This document shows, one piece after another, positions 27,112-36,739 of a stretch of 64,000 bases of DNA. The notes beneath the pieces were generated by a model. That model was given only the letters and a program-made list of their open reading frames with translations. It had not been told where the DNA came from and searched no databases. The translations under genes were made by a program, and so were the position numbers. The stretch's first letter is position 1; each line of letters starts with the position of its first letter. Source of the stretch: Enterococcus montenegrensis (lineage in GTDB: Bacteria; Bacillota; Bacilli; Lactobacillales; Enterococcaceae); assembly GCF_029983095.1 (NCBI RefSeq), contig NZ_CP120467.1:434001-498000 (forward strand), read 5' to 3'.

Positions 27112-27212
27112 ACACTCTTGATTGCAGCAATTATTTCTATTTTTTGGGTTGTTACAAAACCACGATTAACTATCTTGTTAGACTAAATTATTTCGTAAAG
27201 GAGTAAGGAAAA

Positions 27213-29039
27213 GTGAATTATTTAAAGCGGCTGTTAGTGGGACGGCCTTTAAAATCAGCAGAAAATGATGAACAAAAATTAACGCGGTTTGCGGCGTTAG
27301 CATTATTATCTTCTGATGCACTATCTTCAATTGCGTACGGAACAGAACAAATTGTTGTTGTTTTAGTCGCTTTGTCCACAGCGGCAATTTGGTATTCATT
27401 GCCAATTGCAGCATTTGTCATTATTTTGTTGGTCTCTTTGACATTGTCTTATCGGCAGATCATTCATGCTTATCCACATGGCGGGGGCGCCTATGTCGTT
27501 AGTAGTGAGAATTTGGGGCGGAATGCAGGCCTGATTTCCGGAGGCTCCCTTTTAATTGACTATATGTTAACCGTAGCGGTATCTGTTTCTGCTGGTGCTG
27601 AAGCGATTACTTCAGCTGTACCGGCGTTGTACGGACACCAAGTTGCCATTTCCATTTTCATCGTTTTGCTGATTATGATGATGAACTTGCGGGGATTAAG
27701 AGAGTCGGCTAGCTTTTTGATGGTGCCGGTTTATACATTTATTGCCGTAATCACGATTTTAATTGCTGTTGGTCTATTTAAAATCATTAGCGGTGCACAA
27801 CCACTTAATGCAACAGCGCTACCTGGAGCAGCGATTCCGGGAATTTCGATTGCGTTAATTTTACGAGCATTTTCTTCTGGTTCATCTTCTTTAACTGGGG
27901 TGGAAGCCATTAGTAACGCTGTACCTTTCTTTAAAAAACCTCGGGCAAAAAATGCAGCTGCAACGCTAGCAATCATGGCGAGTATCTTAGGCTTCTTCTT
28001 TGTCGGAATTACTTTTATCAACTATTGGTATGGGATCGTCCCTGAACAAGAGGTAACAGTTTTATCTCAAATCGGGGAAGCTGTTTTTGGTCACGGAATT
28101 ATGTATTATGCATTACAATTTACGACAGCTTTAATCTTGGCTGTGGCTGCCAATACGGGTTTTTCAGCTTTTCCAGTTTTGGCTTATAATTTAGCAAAAG
28201 ATAAATTTATGCCGCATATGTATCAAGATCGTGGTGATCGCTTAGGTTATTCCAATGGGATCATAACCCTTGCAGCAGGCTCTATTGTCTTGTTGATTAT
28301 TTTCCAAGGTTCGACAGAGCGCTTGATTCCGCTTTATTCTATTGGGGTATTTATTCCCTTTGCGTTATCACAAACCGGGATGGTCCGTCACTGGCAAAAA
28401 CAAGGCAGTGGCTGGTTGAAAAAATCAATTGCAAATATTGTCGGTGCCTTTATCTCATATGCGATTATTACAATCTTATTTGCTTATCGCCTAGGTGATA
28501 TTTGGCCATTCTTTATCATTATGCCGGTTTTATTATTTATCTTTTACAAGATTCATGATCACTATCGGAAAGTTGCCGAGCAATTGCGTTTAATGGAAGA
28601 TGAAGCCAAACTTCACACTTACGACGGCAATACCGTGATTGTCTTAGTTGGTAATGTGACCCGCGTAAATGTCGGGGCACTAAATTATGCCCAATCTATT
28701 GGTGATTACGTGGTTGCGATGCACGTTTCATTAGATGAAGATGTAAAAAAAGAAAAAGAGATTGAAGCAGAATTTAAACAAAACTTCCCAGATGTACGTT
28801 TTTCTGTTGTTCATTCCTCTTACCGTTCGATTGAAAATCCGATTATCCGTTACGTCGACTTAGTGAGTAAAAATGCCGTGAAACACAACTATACGACAAC
28901 GGTTATCATTCCCCAATTCGTACCGCGGCGACGTTGGCAAAATATTTTGCACAACCAAACAAGCTTACGTTTGCGGATGCGTTTATCTTGGCGTCAAAAT
29001 ATTGTCGTCAGCACCTATAGTTACCATTTGAAAAAATAA
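27213..29039 (+). CDS. kimA: KimA-type potassium importer
   Basis: This 608-residue APC-superfamily transporter closely resembles Bacillus subtilis KimA (YdaO), a high-affinity K+/H+ symporter inhibited by c-di-AMP. Matching segments include the N-terminal LSSDALSSIAYGTEQI, PHGGGAYVVS, FSSGSSSLTGVEAISN and NTGFSAFPVLAYNLA. About 12 membrane segments are followed by a cytoplasmic domain of about 150 residues with a USP-like core (TVIVLVGNVTRVN), the place where c-di-AMP binds in KimA. The GTG start follows AAAGGAG. The neighbouring osmoprotectant transporter fits a joint role in osmotic adaptation. Confidence 0.88.
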   Translation: MNYLKRLLVGRPLKSAENDEQKLTRFAALALLSSDALSSIAYGTEQIVVVLVALSTAAIWYSLPIAAFVIILLVSLTLSYRQIIHAYPHGGGAYVVSSENLGRNAGLISGGSLLIDYMLTVAVSVSAGAEAITSAVPALYGHQVAISIFIVLLIMMMNLRGLRESASFLMVPVYTFIAVITILIAVGLFKIISGAQPLNATALPGAAIPGISIALILRAFSSGSSSLTGVEAISNAVPFFKKPRAKNAAATLAIMASILGFFFVGITFINYWYGIVPEQEVTVLSQIGEAVFGHGIMYYALQFTTALILAVAANTGFSAFPVLAYNLAKDKFMPHMYQDRGDRLGYSNGIITLAAGSIVLLIIFQGSTERLIPLYSIGVFIPFALSQTGMVRHWQKQGSGWLKKSIANIVGAFISYAIITILFAYRLGDIWPFFIIMPVLLFIFYKIHDHYRKVAEQLRLMEDEAKLHTYDGNTVIVLVGNVTRVNVGALNYAQSIGDYVVAMHVSLDEDVKKEKEIEAEFKQNFPDVRFSVVHSSYRSIENPIIRYVDLVSKNAVKHNYTTTVIIPQFVPRRRWQNILHNQTSLRLRMRLSWRQNIVVSTYSYHLKK

Positions 29040-29124
29040 AAAAGACTTGAATTTTTGTACCGACTGTTAAGGGTTAGTTTTTACGCTAGCTCTTAACAGT
29101 CGGTATTTTTTTCAAGTCTTTTTT
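29038..29124. terminator. Bidirectional terminator between kimA and opuCD
   Basis: A very long stem pairs TACCGACTGTTAAG with CTTAACAGTCGGTA, with a further outer arm AAAAAGACTTGAA / TTCAAGTCTTTTT. T runs exist on both strands, suited to the convergent genes on either side. Confidence 0.88.
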
Positions 29125-29228
29125 AGTTGATTCACTGATATGTTTTTAACTAAAATTAGCATTCTCAAATGAATAAATCGCTTTAGCAAAGCTTTCTAAC
29201 TAGCTAGCTTCATGTACTAACGCGCCAG

Positions 29229-29570
29229 CAATAAGTCAAAATTTCAAAGAAATTTGCAGAACAATTTATTGCAATTCTGTCTTATTGCGTGCGAGTAAAA
29301 CAAGTTTGAAAAACTTTTATTGATGTCTAGTTTTTCAAACTAACTCGCTGTGACAATAAGCCAAAATTTCAAGAAATTTGCAGAATAATTTATTGCAATT
29401 CTGTCTTATTGCGTGCGAGTAAACCGAGTTTGAAAAACTTTTATTGATGTCTAGTTTTTCAAACTAACTCGCTGTGACAATAAGCCAAAATTTCAAGAAA
29501 TTTGCAGAACAATTTATTGCAATTCTGTCTTATTGCTTGCGAGTAAAACAAGTTTGAAAAACTTTTATTA
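29229..29570. repeat. Three tandem ~124-bp hairpin repeat units
   Basis: Unit starts are at 29229, 29354 and 29478, each with CAATAAG; spacing is 125 then 124 bp. Each unit contains two dyads: an AT-rich arm bounded by CAATAAG and CTTATTG, and a longer hairpin of GTTTGAAAAACT with AGTTTTTCAAAC, framed by CGAGT and ACTCG. The third unit is cut inside the second hairpin exactly where the opuCD stop codon lies. Related units occur near 49.2 kb and 4.9 kb. No ORF lies within. Confidence 0.9.
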
Positions 29571-30239
29571 TTATTTTGAAGTTTTGCCAGCGGGATCTAG
29601 GCGATGTTCTACAATGCTTAAAATCCAGTCTGTGATAATCGCCATTAAAGCAGTTGGTAAAGCACCGGCTAAGATAATTGAAGCACCATCTGTAGCATTT
29701 GTACCGCGAATAATAATGTCGCCTAACCCCCCAGCACCCACAAAAGCACCAATTGCTGTAATCCCGATCGCAACCACTAAGGCGTTACGAATTCCGGCCA
29801 TAATAACAGAAATGGAAAGCGGCAATTCAATCATGTAAAGACGCTGCCAGCTAGTCATCCCCATCCCTTTACCAACATCTAAAGCATTTTTATCGACCTG
29901 TTTCATTCCCGTATATGTGTTTTTAATAATCGGTAAAATAGAATAAAGGAAAACCGTTACGATAACGACATTTACCCCTAGACCTAATCCAATCATTAAA
30001 ATGGATAACATTGCCAGCTGCGGTACGGTTTGAATGACATTAGCAATCCGAATCACCCAATCGGCTAATTTGTGTCTTTTAGAAATTAAAATCCCTAGTG
30101 GAATTGCCACGATCGCTGCGAGTAACACGCCATAAATCGAAATTAAGAAGTGACGTAAAAACTGGCTGAAAACGTAGCTGCCGTTTTCTTTAAAGTAATA
30201 AACAAATTGTTCGGCTAAATTCATATTTTGCAGATCCAT
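29571..30239 (-). CDS. opuCD: Osmoprotectant ABC transporter permease
   Basis: This 222-residue inner-membrane permease is the second of two in an OpuC-type importer for compatible solutes such as glycine betaine, carnitine or choline. About five membrane segments and the binding-protein-dependent permease motif (GMTSWQRLYMIELP, then GAFVGAGGLGDIIIRG) are seen. It is the last gene of the operon, 4 bp after opuCC. Its stop codon abuts the repeat block downstream. Confidence 0.9.
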   Translation of the reverse strand: MDLQNMNLAEQFVYYFKENGSYVFSQFLRHFLISIYGVLLAAIVAIPLGILISKRHKLADWVIRIANVIQTVPQLAMLSILMIGLGLGVNVVIVTVFLYSILPIIKNTYTGMKQVDKNALDVGKGMGMTSWQRLYMIELPLSISVIMAGIRNALVVAIGITAIGAFVGAGGLGDIIIRGTNATDGASIILAGALPTALMAIITDWILSIVEHRLDPAGKTSK

Positions 30240-30243
30240 CTAC

Positions 30244-31161
30244 TCACTTCCCTTCGAAATAGTGGTTGTCTTTAAGAAATTTTTCTGCAACGACAGAAGG
30301 TTCAACTAAATTATTATCGGCTTCATAATTTAATTTTTGCATTTGCTTGGTGTCTATAACACCTTCTAGGCGTCCTAATGCCGTCTGTAAATCAGGGTAT
30401 TTTTTTAACAATGCATTATCGGCAATAGCAGCTGCATCATAAGGTGGGAAGAATTTTAAATCGTCTTCTAACATCACCAAGTCGTAGCTGGCAATCCGGC
30501 CATCGGTGGAGTAGCCTAATACGATATCCATTTTGCCGGCGGCTACTGCGTCATAAACTAAGCCAATTTGCATCGGTAAAATATTTTTAAATGAAAAACC
30601 ATATTCTTTTTGGAAGCCGTCATACCCATCACCTTTACGATTAATCCAAGAAGTATCGACGCCGGCAACTAGCTTGTCACTTACATTTTTTAAGTCGCTG
30701 ATTTTTTTCAAATTATACTTTTCAGCTGTATCTTTGCGAACTAAAAACGTATACGTATTGTCAAAACCATAAGATTTAAACCAAGTTTGTTGATAACGCT
30801 TGTTAAACTCGGATTTTACAATCTTAAAAGCTTCGGCGGGATCTTTGACCGGTTCCATGCCTAAGGTGGCAGTTAAGTCAGTCCCGGTATAGCGCGCAGC
30901 TGAAATTTGAGCGTCGCCATTTATCATAGCTTGGTTGTTAATTGTAGTAGTCGCCAAGTTATTAATAATTGTCGTATCCAAATCGGTGTAGTGTTCAATC
31001 ATACCAGCGACTAAACTCGCTAAAATTTGTGCTTCAGAAGTAATACCACCAGTAATGGCAACTGTATTTTCACTACTAGAAGAAGCTAGTCCAGGAAATG
31101 AACAACCAGCTAATAAAACCGTCGTCATCAGCGTAAGGAAGAGTGTTTTTAATTTTTTCAT
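30244..31161 (-). CDS. opuCC: Osmoprotectant-binding lipoprotein
   Basis: This 305-residue solute-binding lipoprotein has a short signal peptide ending in the lipobox LLAGC with Cys20, followed by the type-F/OpuAC-like binding domain ([19 protein letters not shown] near the start). It captures the solute outside and hands it to OpuCB/OpuCD. The start overlaps the opuCB stop by 4 nt, so translation is coupled. Confidence 0.92.
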   Translation of the reverse strand: MKKLKTLFLTLMTTVLLAGCSFPGLASSSSENTVAITGGITSEAQILASLVAGMIEHYTDLDTTIINNLATTTINNQAMINGDAQISAARYTGTDLTATLGMEPVKDPAEAFKIVKSEFNKRYQQTWFKSYGFDNTYTFLVRKDTAEKYNLKKISDLKNVSDKLVAGVDTSWINRKGDGYDGFQKEYGFSFKNILPMQIGLVYDAVAAGKMDIVLGYSTDGRIASYDLVMLEDDLKFFPPYDAAAIADNALLKKYPDLQTALGRLEGVIDTKQMQKLNYEADNNLVEPSVVAEKFLKDNHYFEGK

Positions 31162-31796
31162 TCGTCTGCCCCCCTTAAAGCTTTTGGCGTTAAATAGTTT
31201 TCTAATAAACCTAAAAGAAAATCACTTAATAAAGCCAATAGTGTTACTGGAATAGTCCCAGCAAAAATTAAATCAGGTTGGTAGTTATTTAACCCGCTGA
31301 AAATTAGATCCCCCAAACCGCCAGCACCGATATAAGAGGCTAGCGTTGCCCAGGCGATGACATAAACTGAGGCTAAGCGAATTCCGGCCATAATGGTTGG
31401 CATCGCAATCGGCAGTTCCACACTAAAAATTGACTGCAAATTCGTCATGCCCATTCCGCGGGCGACATCTAGGTAATTGCCATCGACATTTTTCATCCCA
31501 ATGTAGGTATTCCGTAAAATTGGTAAAAGCGAATAGATGAATAAGGCAATAATCGCCGGTACTTTTCCAACACCAAAAATGGGAATCATCAATGCCAAAA
31601 GTGCAAGAGAGGGGATAGTTTGCAACGCAGAGGTGACCGTAATCACAATGTTAGCTGCTTTTTTAAAGCGCGTCAAAAGAACACCTAAAGGCACTGCAAT
31701 AACAATCCCTAATAATAAAGCAAAAAAAGATATATAAATATGCTCAAAACTTTTATTTAAAATTTCAGAACCGTGTTTTGCAAAAAAATCAGCCAT
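31158..31796 (-). CDS. opuCB: Osmoprotectant ABC transporter permease
   Basis: This 212-residue permease is homologous to opuCD, with about five membrane segments and the motif [14 protein letters not shown] followed by [16 protein letters not shown]. It forms the membrane channel with OpuCD. It lies 3 bp after opuCA and overlaps opuCC. Confidence 0.92.
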   Translation of the reverse strand: MADFFAKHGSEILNKSFEHIYISFFALLLGIVIAVPLGVLLTRFKKAANIVITVTSALQTIPSLALLALMIPIFGVGKVPAIIALFIYSLLPILRNTYIGMKNVDGNYLDVARGMGMTNLQSIFSVELPIAMPTIMAGIRLASVYVIAWATLASYIGAGGLGDLIFSGLNNYQPDLIFAGTIPVTLLALLSDFLLGLLENYLTPKALRGADE

Positions 31797-31799
31797 GCT

Positions 31800-32963
31800 T
31801 TACGCCTCCTCTTTTGCAGATTCAATCGCTTCACTGATGGAAGCTTCATCACCCCATAAAACATCGTAAACAATATCAACCAATGAGGCGCGGGTTAAAA
31901 TTCCGACGACGCGGGTTTTTTGATCCACCACTGGAACATATTTTAAGCCCCGTTTTAAAATGCGCTGCAACACGTCCCGTAGTAATTTATCTTCTTTGAC
32001 ATAAAAGACGTCTTTATTCAAAATATCCCCCACACTAGAGGCTTTTCCGCGCATTTTATCGATAGACTCGACGTCGATAAACCCTTTTAATATTTTGCTG
32101 TTATCTGTTACCAGTAGCGTATCCACGCGTTTTTCCCGCATCAAAGAGATTGCTTCACGTAAAGATTTTTCTGGTGTAATCGTAATCGCGCTTTTTAGCA
32201 TAACTTCGCCAACGGTGGTTGTATCAGGTTTTGCTTGTAATAAGCGGTCTTCACCAATTAATTCTTCGACGAACTCATTCGCAGGATTACGCAAGATATT
32301 TTCTGGCGTATCAAATTGGATCACTTTACCTTCACTCATAATGACAATGCGGTTGGCTAATTTTAAAGCTTCGTCCATATCGTGAGTAACAAAAACAATC
32401 GTTTTACCTAAACGTTCTTGTAGATCCTTCACTAAATCCTGTAATGCGTCACGGGTAATGGGATCTAAGGCACCAAAAGGTTCATCCATTAAAATGATGT
32501 CTTGGTTGGCTGCAAGGGCGCGTACTACCCCAATGCGCTGTTGTTGACCGCCGGAGAGTTCAGCAGGGTAACGATCTAACATTTCTCGTGGTAATTCCAC
32601 TAGATCAATCATTTTTTCTGCAGTTTCTTTGCGAGTTTGTTCATCTACTTTCAGTAGCTTTTGGACCAAGGTAATATTTTCTCGAATCGTCATATGGGGC
32701 ATTAAGCCGATATTTTGAATTACATAGCCAATTTTGCGTCGTAATTCCACCGGATTAACTTCCTTGATGTCTTTGTCATTAATTAAAATTTTTCCTTTTG
32801 TCGGTTCATTCATCCGGTTAATCATCCGCATACAAGTCGTTTTACCAGAACCACTTGTGCCGATAAAACAGATAAATTCCCCCTTATCAAAAGACAAATT
32901 GACGTCTTCGACAGCGACTTTGCCGCCTTTGTAAATTTTTGTTACATGTTGAAATTCGATCAA
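31800..32963 (-). CDS. opuCA: Osmoprotectant ABC transporter ATPase with CBS domains
   Basis: This 387-residue ATPase drives the OpuC transporter. The N-terminal domain has Walker A (GTSGSGKTT), signature LSGGQQQR and Walker B (IILMDEPFGALD). The C-terminal 130 residues contain two CBS repeats (about 255-310 and 320-375). In OpuA/OpuC systems this region senses ionic strength or c-di-AMP. The KimA homologue next door is a c-di-AMP target in Bacillus, so both loci may share that signal (inference). It is the first gene of opuCABCD. Confidence 0.94.
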   Translation of the reverse strand: MIEFQHVTKIYKGGKVAVEDVNLSFDKGEFICFIGTSGSGKTTCMRMINRMNEPTKGKILINDKDIKEVNPVELRRKIGYVIQNIGLMPHMTIRENITLVQKLLKVDEQTRKETAEKMIDLVELPREMLDRYPAELSGGQQQRIGVVRALAANQDIILMDEPFGALDPITRDALQDLVKDLQERLGKTIVFVTHDMDEALKLANRIVIMSEGKVIQFDTPENILRNPANEFVEELIGEDRLLQAKPDTTTVGEVMLKSAITITPEKSLREAISLMREKRVDTLLVTDNSKILKGFIDVESIDKMRGKASSVGDILNKDVFYVKEDKLLRDVLQRILKRGLKYVPVVDQKTRVVGILTRASLVDIVYDVLWGDEASISEAIESAKEEA

Positions 32964-33007
32964 TGTGCTTCACCTCTTCATCTTTTTTCCCTGTAGGTAT
33001 CATTACT

Positions 33008-33036
33008 AGTATGAAAGTAAATGGAAAATATGACAA
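33008..33036 (-). promoter_or_regulatory. Promoter of the opuC operon
   Basis: On the minus strand TTGTCA (33031-33036) and CATACT (33008-33013) are 17 bp apart, 45 bp before opuCA. Confidence 0.55.
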
Positions 33037-33260
33037 ATAATACGCATATTTTTGCAAAAATAAATGAATTAAAGGGTGAATGATAGCGTTTTATTATTTT
33101 TGGCTTATTTAAATCCTGTATGAAAAAATTCACATCGGGATAACGAAATCCTAAAGGTAATCTATGGTTCTTAATAAACAGATAAACTCAAATTAGCTTC
33201 GTATATTTTTAAATTGATGCTCTTTGTTTCAAAAAAATTCCAGACACAGAACATGTATGC
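33037..33260. other. Intergenic region upstream of opuCA
   Basis: AT-rich DNA with no ORF, repeat or structured element recognised, between the opuC promoter and the terminator of the next minus-strand gene. Confidence 0.5.
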
Positions 33261-33297
33261 AAAAAAAGGCCCAGTGACAAAGATTGTCACTGGACCT
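33261..33297 (-). terminator. Terminator of the dioxygenase-type gene
   Basis: On the minus strand GGTCCAGTGACA pairs with TGTCACTGGGCC, followed by seven T. Confidence 0.9.
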
Positions 33298-33310
33298 AAG
33301 TAAAATATTT

Positions 33311-34198
33311 TTAGTCAACTGGATATAAATTGGCTTCAATTTCCGCCCGCTTATCAGCTAAAAATGGTGGTAAAGCAAAACTTTCTCCTAACGTTTCCAA
33401 AGGTTCATCGATAGTAAAGCCTGGCGACATCGTAGCAAATTCAAGTCGGTTACCACCTGGTTCACGAATATAGAGGCTCTTGAAGTAACCACGGGAAATA
33501 ATTTCTTCAATATTCCAATTTTGCTCTTGTGCTTTTTTGTATAAATCATCTAAGGCAGTATCATCTTTTACCGCAAAGGCAACATGGTCGATACTACCAC
33601 GACCCATCCGCATTTTTTCTGGGGTCTTTGTTTGATAGATTTCTAAATGTTCACTTTCACTTAGTTTGATTTGACCAGCGACCACATCCCAATCCAAATA
33701 GCGTTTGAAAAAGTCCGCCGTTTTTTCGAGATCAGCTACATGTAGTTGTGTTGAAGCTAACCCGAGGATTTGTTTGTCACCAGGAATATCATTTTTGACC
33801 TGTAATTCAGATTTTAATGGACCTTCTGGTACTTCTGTTAAGATTACAGCTACATTATCAGGATCATCAAAAAATAGTTGATTTTCTTGTTGGGTAACCG
33901 CAACACCGGCATTTTCTAACCGTTCTTGCCAATAATTCAAACTATTTTTGGGAATCTTTAATCCAATCGTGGCTAAAAAGTGGTCGTGATCATATCGTTG
34001 GCCAAGATGGGGCACAACAAAAAAAGTAACAACACTGCCGGGACTGCCGGTATAATCACCGTAATAGTAATGTAGCATTCTATTATTTTCTTGATTGACA
34101 GTATTTTTAACAAAACGCATACCCAACAGTTCAGTATAAAACGCAACATTTTGCTTGCGGTCTTTGGTTAATAACGAAATATGATGAAACGCTGGCAT
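33311..34198 (-). CDS. VOC-family ring-cleaving dioxygenase, MhqO-like
   Basis: This 295-residue protein consists of two vicinal-oxygen-chelate (glyoxalase) modules. Metal ligands are visible as His in AFHHISLLTKD, His in STQLHVADLEK and GSIDHVAFAVKD, and Glu in GGNRLEFATMS. Length and layout fit the MhqO/MhqA group of hydroquinone or catechol extradiol dioxygenases, often induced by quinone stress. The ATG follows GAGGTG; an in-frame GTG forms part of that ribosome site and is rejected. Monocistronic. Confidence 0.82.
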   Translation of the reverse strand: MPAFHHISLLTKDRKQNVAFYTELLGMRFVKNTVNQENNRMLHYYYGDYTGSPGSVVTFFVVPHLGQRYDHDHFLATIGLKIPKNSLNYWQERLENAGVAVTQQENQLFFDDPDNVAVILTEVPEGPLKSELQVKNDIPGDKQILGLASTQLHVADLEKTADFFKRYLDWDVVAGQIKLSESEHLEIYQTKTPEKMRMGRGSIDHVAFAVKDDTALDDLYKKAQEQNWNIEEIISRGYFKSLYIREPGGNRLEFATMSPGFTIDEPLETLGESFALPPFLADKRAEIEANLYPVD

Positions 34199-34371
34199 AA
34201 AAGACACCTCTTTTTAAAATTGGAGAAAACAAAGCAGGGGCTAAGTTTCTCTTACTTAATGTAAGGATACTTGCTAAAAGTCTTTTCAGCAAGTATTGTG
34301 TCTCATTCATCGTCAAGGCTTCTAAAAAGTGTTAAAATACAAAAGACAATTTCAGGAAAAGAGTGGTAAAT

Positions 34372-35403
34372 ATGTTAACAACAGAAGATTTTGATTTTGA
34401 TTTGCCAGAAGAACTAATTGCGCAAACGCCCTTGGAAAAGCGTTCTAGTTCACGTTTGTTAGTTTTAAATCGGCAAACAGGTGAAATGGAAGACAAACAC
34501 TTTGGGGATATTATTGATGAATTGAATTCTGGCGATGCGCTAGTCATGAATGACACGCGTGTTTTACCAGCCCGTTTGCATGGCGAAAAACCAGATACAG
34601 GGGGCCATTTAGAAGTTTTACTTTTAACCAATACCAAAGGTGATACATGGGAAACACTGATTAAACCTGCTAAAAGAGCTAAAGTGGGGACAGAAATTGT
34701 TTTTGGCGATGGTAGATTAAAAGCCGTGGTAGAAGAAGAGTTAGAACATGGTGGTCGCATTATTACTTTTAAATATACGGGCATTTTCTTAGAAATCTTG
34801 GAATCATTAGGAGAAATGCCGTTACCACCTTATATCAAAGAACGTTTAGAAGACCCAGATCGCTATCAAACAGTATATGCAAAAGAAAATGGTTCGGCGG
34901 CAGCGCCAACGGCTGGATTACACTTTACCCCTGAATTATTAGCAGCAATTGAAGCAAAAGGGGTCAAATTGGTTTATCTAACATTACATGTGGGACTTGG
35001 CACATTCCGACCGGTTAGTGTCGATAATATCGCTGAACACCAGATGCACAGTGAATTTTATCGTCTGACCGAAGAAGCCGCCCAAGTGTTAAATGATGTT
35101 CGTGCAAATGGGGGCAAGATTGTCGCAGTGGGAACGACATCCATTCGTACCTTGGAGACAATTGGTACGAAATTTGATGGTGAAATTAAGGCAGATAGCG
35201 GTTGGACAGATATCTTTATTACGCCAGGCTATGAATTTAAAGTTGTCCAAGCTTTCAGTACCAACTTTCACTTGCCAAAATCAACATTAGTTATGTTAGT
35301 CAGTGCCTTTGCCGGTCGTAAATTAACTTTGGATGCTTATCAACATGCCATAAACGAGCGTTACCGCTTCTTTAGTTTTGGCGATGCAATGTTTGTAAAA
35401 TAA
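34372..35403 (+). CDS. queA: tRNA preQ1(34) S-adenosylmethionine ribosyltransferase-isomerase
   Basis: This 343-residue enzyme converts preQ1 in tRNA to epoxyqueuosine using S-adenosylmethionine. It begins [19 protein letters not shown] and contains [29 protein letters not shown] and [10 protein letters not shown], all diagnostic. The ATG is chosen by family length; a GTG 9 nt upstream has equal claim because AGGA lies 5 nt before it. It works with Tgt, encoded about 6 kb downstream. Confidence 0.95.
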   Translation: MLTTEDFDFDLPEELIAQTPLEKRSSSRLLVLNRQTGEMEDKHFGDIIDELNSGDALVMNDTRVLPARLHGEKPDTGGHLEVLLLTNTKGDTWETLIKPAKRAKVGTEIVFGDGRLKAVVEEELEHGGRIITFKYTGIFLEILESLGEMPLPPYIKERLEDPDRYQTVYAKENGSAAAPTAGLHFTPELLAAIEAKGVKLVYLTLHVGLGTFRPVSVDNIAEHQMHSEFYRLTEEAAQVLNDVRANGGKIVAVGTTSIRTLETIGTKFDGEIKADSGWTDIFITPGYEFKVVQAFSTNFHLPKSTLVMLVSAFAGRKLTLDAYQHAINERYRFFSFGDAMFVK

Positions 35404-35411
35404 ATGGCGTT

Positions 35412-35493
35412 AAAAAATTCCTAAGCAGGTAGTAATCCTTTAAGATTAGCTTTGCTCTAATTTTAAAGGAAAATATCCGCTTAGGAATTTTTT
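35412..35493. terminator. Bidirectional terminator between queA and CPBP gene
   Basis: AAAAAATTCCTAAGC pairs with GCTTAGGAATTTTTT, enclosing a second hairpin (TCCTTTAAGATTAG with CTAATTTTAAAGGA). T runs serve both convergent genes. Confidence 0.88.
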
Positions 35494-35578
35494 ATGGGGA
35501 AATAAAGATTTATCCTCCCTTAACTAGGTTTTGACAAGTTAAAAGCATTTTGCCGGTTTGAGATGTGGTGAAAGTGAA

Positions 35579-36190
35579 TTAGAAGATAAGCGTAACAATA
35601 TCCACCAACACATGAGAAAGCCAAGAGCCCCAAATACTGCGATTTGTTTTTAAATAGACGGAGTTAAAAATCAGGCGTGCCACTCCTTGGAGCAGTAAAA
35701 CGTGGAGCAAGGTTGAAAATATGGAACCATCCCAATAAACAAAGCTATGCATCAAACCAAAAATCAAGGCGCTCAAAAGTGAGCTACTCATTAAAGATAG
35801 ACCTTTATTTCTAGCGGTTTCTAAAATGCCGATACCTAATAATTCTTCTCCCATTAACATAAAGGGAATTTTTAACAGCATACTGCCCAGCTGGTTGGCA
35901 ATGGGATTACCTGCCCAAGAAAAACCTAAAAACTTAGCCAAGGTACCAACAACAATACCTAAAATTAAGTAACCGACAAATCCTACTAGAATAATCCAAG
36001 GATGCTTTGGAAAGGTAAAAATAGTAAATAAGTCTTTCTTAAAGACGATAAGCCAAGCAGCGATACTTCCTAATAGCAGTGCCCACCAGGCCCATGTGAA
36101 AAGCGATAATAGTGTAAACCCAATACATAAAAATAAAGCACCCAGCACAATGTTGCGTGTTTGTAGTGGCTTTGATTCTAATCGATTCAT
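35579..36190 (-). CDS. CPBP-family (Abi-type) membrane protein
   Basis: This 203-residue membrane protein has about six helices and the CPBP (CAAX protease and bacteriocin-processing) layout. Motif 1 is GEELLG, but the EExxxR arginine is missing (Ile at that place). Motif 2 is FGLMH (FxxxH), and motif 3 is SHVLVD. In lactic acid bacteria such proteins often give bacteriocin self-immunity. With the altered first motif, protease activity is uncertain. No bacteriocin gene is adjacent. The ATG follows AAAGGAG. Confidence 0.78.
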   Translation of the reverse strand: MNRLESKPLQTRNIVLGALFLCIGFTLLSLFTWAWWALLLGSIAAWLIVFKKDLFTIFTFPKHPWIILVGFVGYLILGIVVGTLAKFLGFSWAGNPIANQLGSMLLKIPFMLMGEELLGIGILETARNKGLSLMSSSLLSALIFGLMHSFVYWDGSIFSTLLHVLLLQGVARLIFNSVYLKTNRSIWGSWLSHVLVDIVTLIF

Positions 36191-36348
36191 TTAAATTTCT
36201 CCTTTCTATTTTTTTAGCGTGACCTACATAGATTATTGTAACAGCCAAACTTCTTAATAGGAAAAGATAGCGCTTTAGATAATCAAAAGAGCAACACTGA
36301 AGTCTATTGAAATACTATTTGTACACTTTTTTGCAATAGTTAAAAAGA

Positions 36349-36385
36349 CAAAAAGAAGAGGATGGGCTCTCGAGTGCCCATCCTC
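36349..36385 (-). terminator. Terminator of the candidate ncRNA
   Basis: On the minus strand GAGGATGGGC pairs with GCCCATCCTC around an 8-nt loop, followed by TTCTTTTT. It starts 11 nt after the 3' pairing segment of the RNA. Confidence 0.88.
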
Positions 36386-36734
36386 TTTTATATCATGGAA
36401 GGATTTGTTGAAAAGGGTATTTGCAGTTTATATATGCAAAGTATTAATCTCTTGTGTTAAACATAAAATTTTGTTTTCACTACATTTTCTACACTAAAAC
36501 ATGTGATTCTTGTTGCTATTCACTTGTAATTTTGTATCCTGTAATTGTTACGTATTGATTTTTTTACTACATGTTGCTTAATTCTCAACCTCTAATACGC
36601 ATTCACTATTTATAATTTGGTGCTACTTCACACATATAAATCTAGGTGAATCTTGTACATCGAACAACTTTTAGCTTGTTTAATTTTTCTTCTTTTCGAG
36701 ATCTCCTTTCCAACAAATATCTTCCTTCCTTACA
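36350..36734 (-). ncRNA. Candidate ~385-nt non-coding RNA
   Basis: A complete transcription unit without an ORF occupies this otherwise empty 720-bp region. It has a strong promoter with a CcpA site at 36740-36768 and an intrinsic terminator at 36349-36385. The two ends pair: minus-strand ATTTGTTGGAAAGG (36705-36718) is complementary to CCTTTTCAACAAAT (36403-36416) over 14 bp with one G-U, and the adjoining GGAAGG pairs with CCTTCC (36397-36402) after a 5-nt bulge. This encloses about 290 nt of AU-rich sequence. The longest ATG frames inside are about 10-20 codons with no ribosome site at correct spacing. It is not tmRNA, RNase P RNA, 6S or SRP RNA by any signature I know. Confidence 0.62.
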
Positions 36735-36739
36735 CCCAT

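Noticed and set aside
27112..27212. c-di-AMP (ydaO) riboswitch before kimA
   Set aside because: The leader is under 105 nt and shows none of the conserved elements I know.
29229..29570. CRISPR array
   Set aside because: The whole ~124-bp unit repeats; there are no short repeats with unique spacers and no cas genes.
36350..36734. tmRNA, RNase P RNA, 6S or SRP RNA
   Set aside because: No tag-peptide frame, CCA end, or conserved RNase P/SRP cores; too AU-rich.
36590..36739. Small ORFs of about 10-20 codons in the candidate ncRNA
   Set aside because: One starts upstream of the predicted transcription start and the other lacks a ribosome site; neither has a recognisable product.
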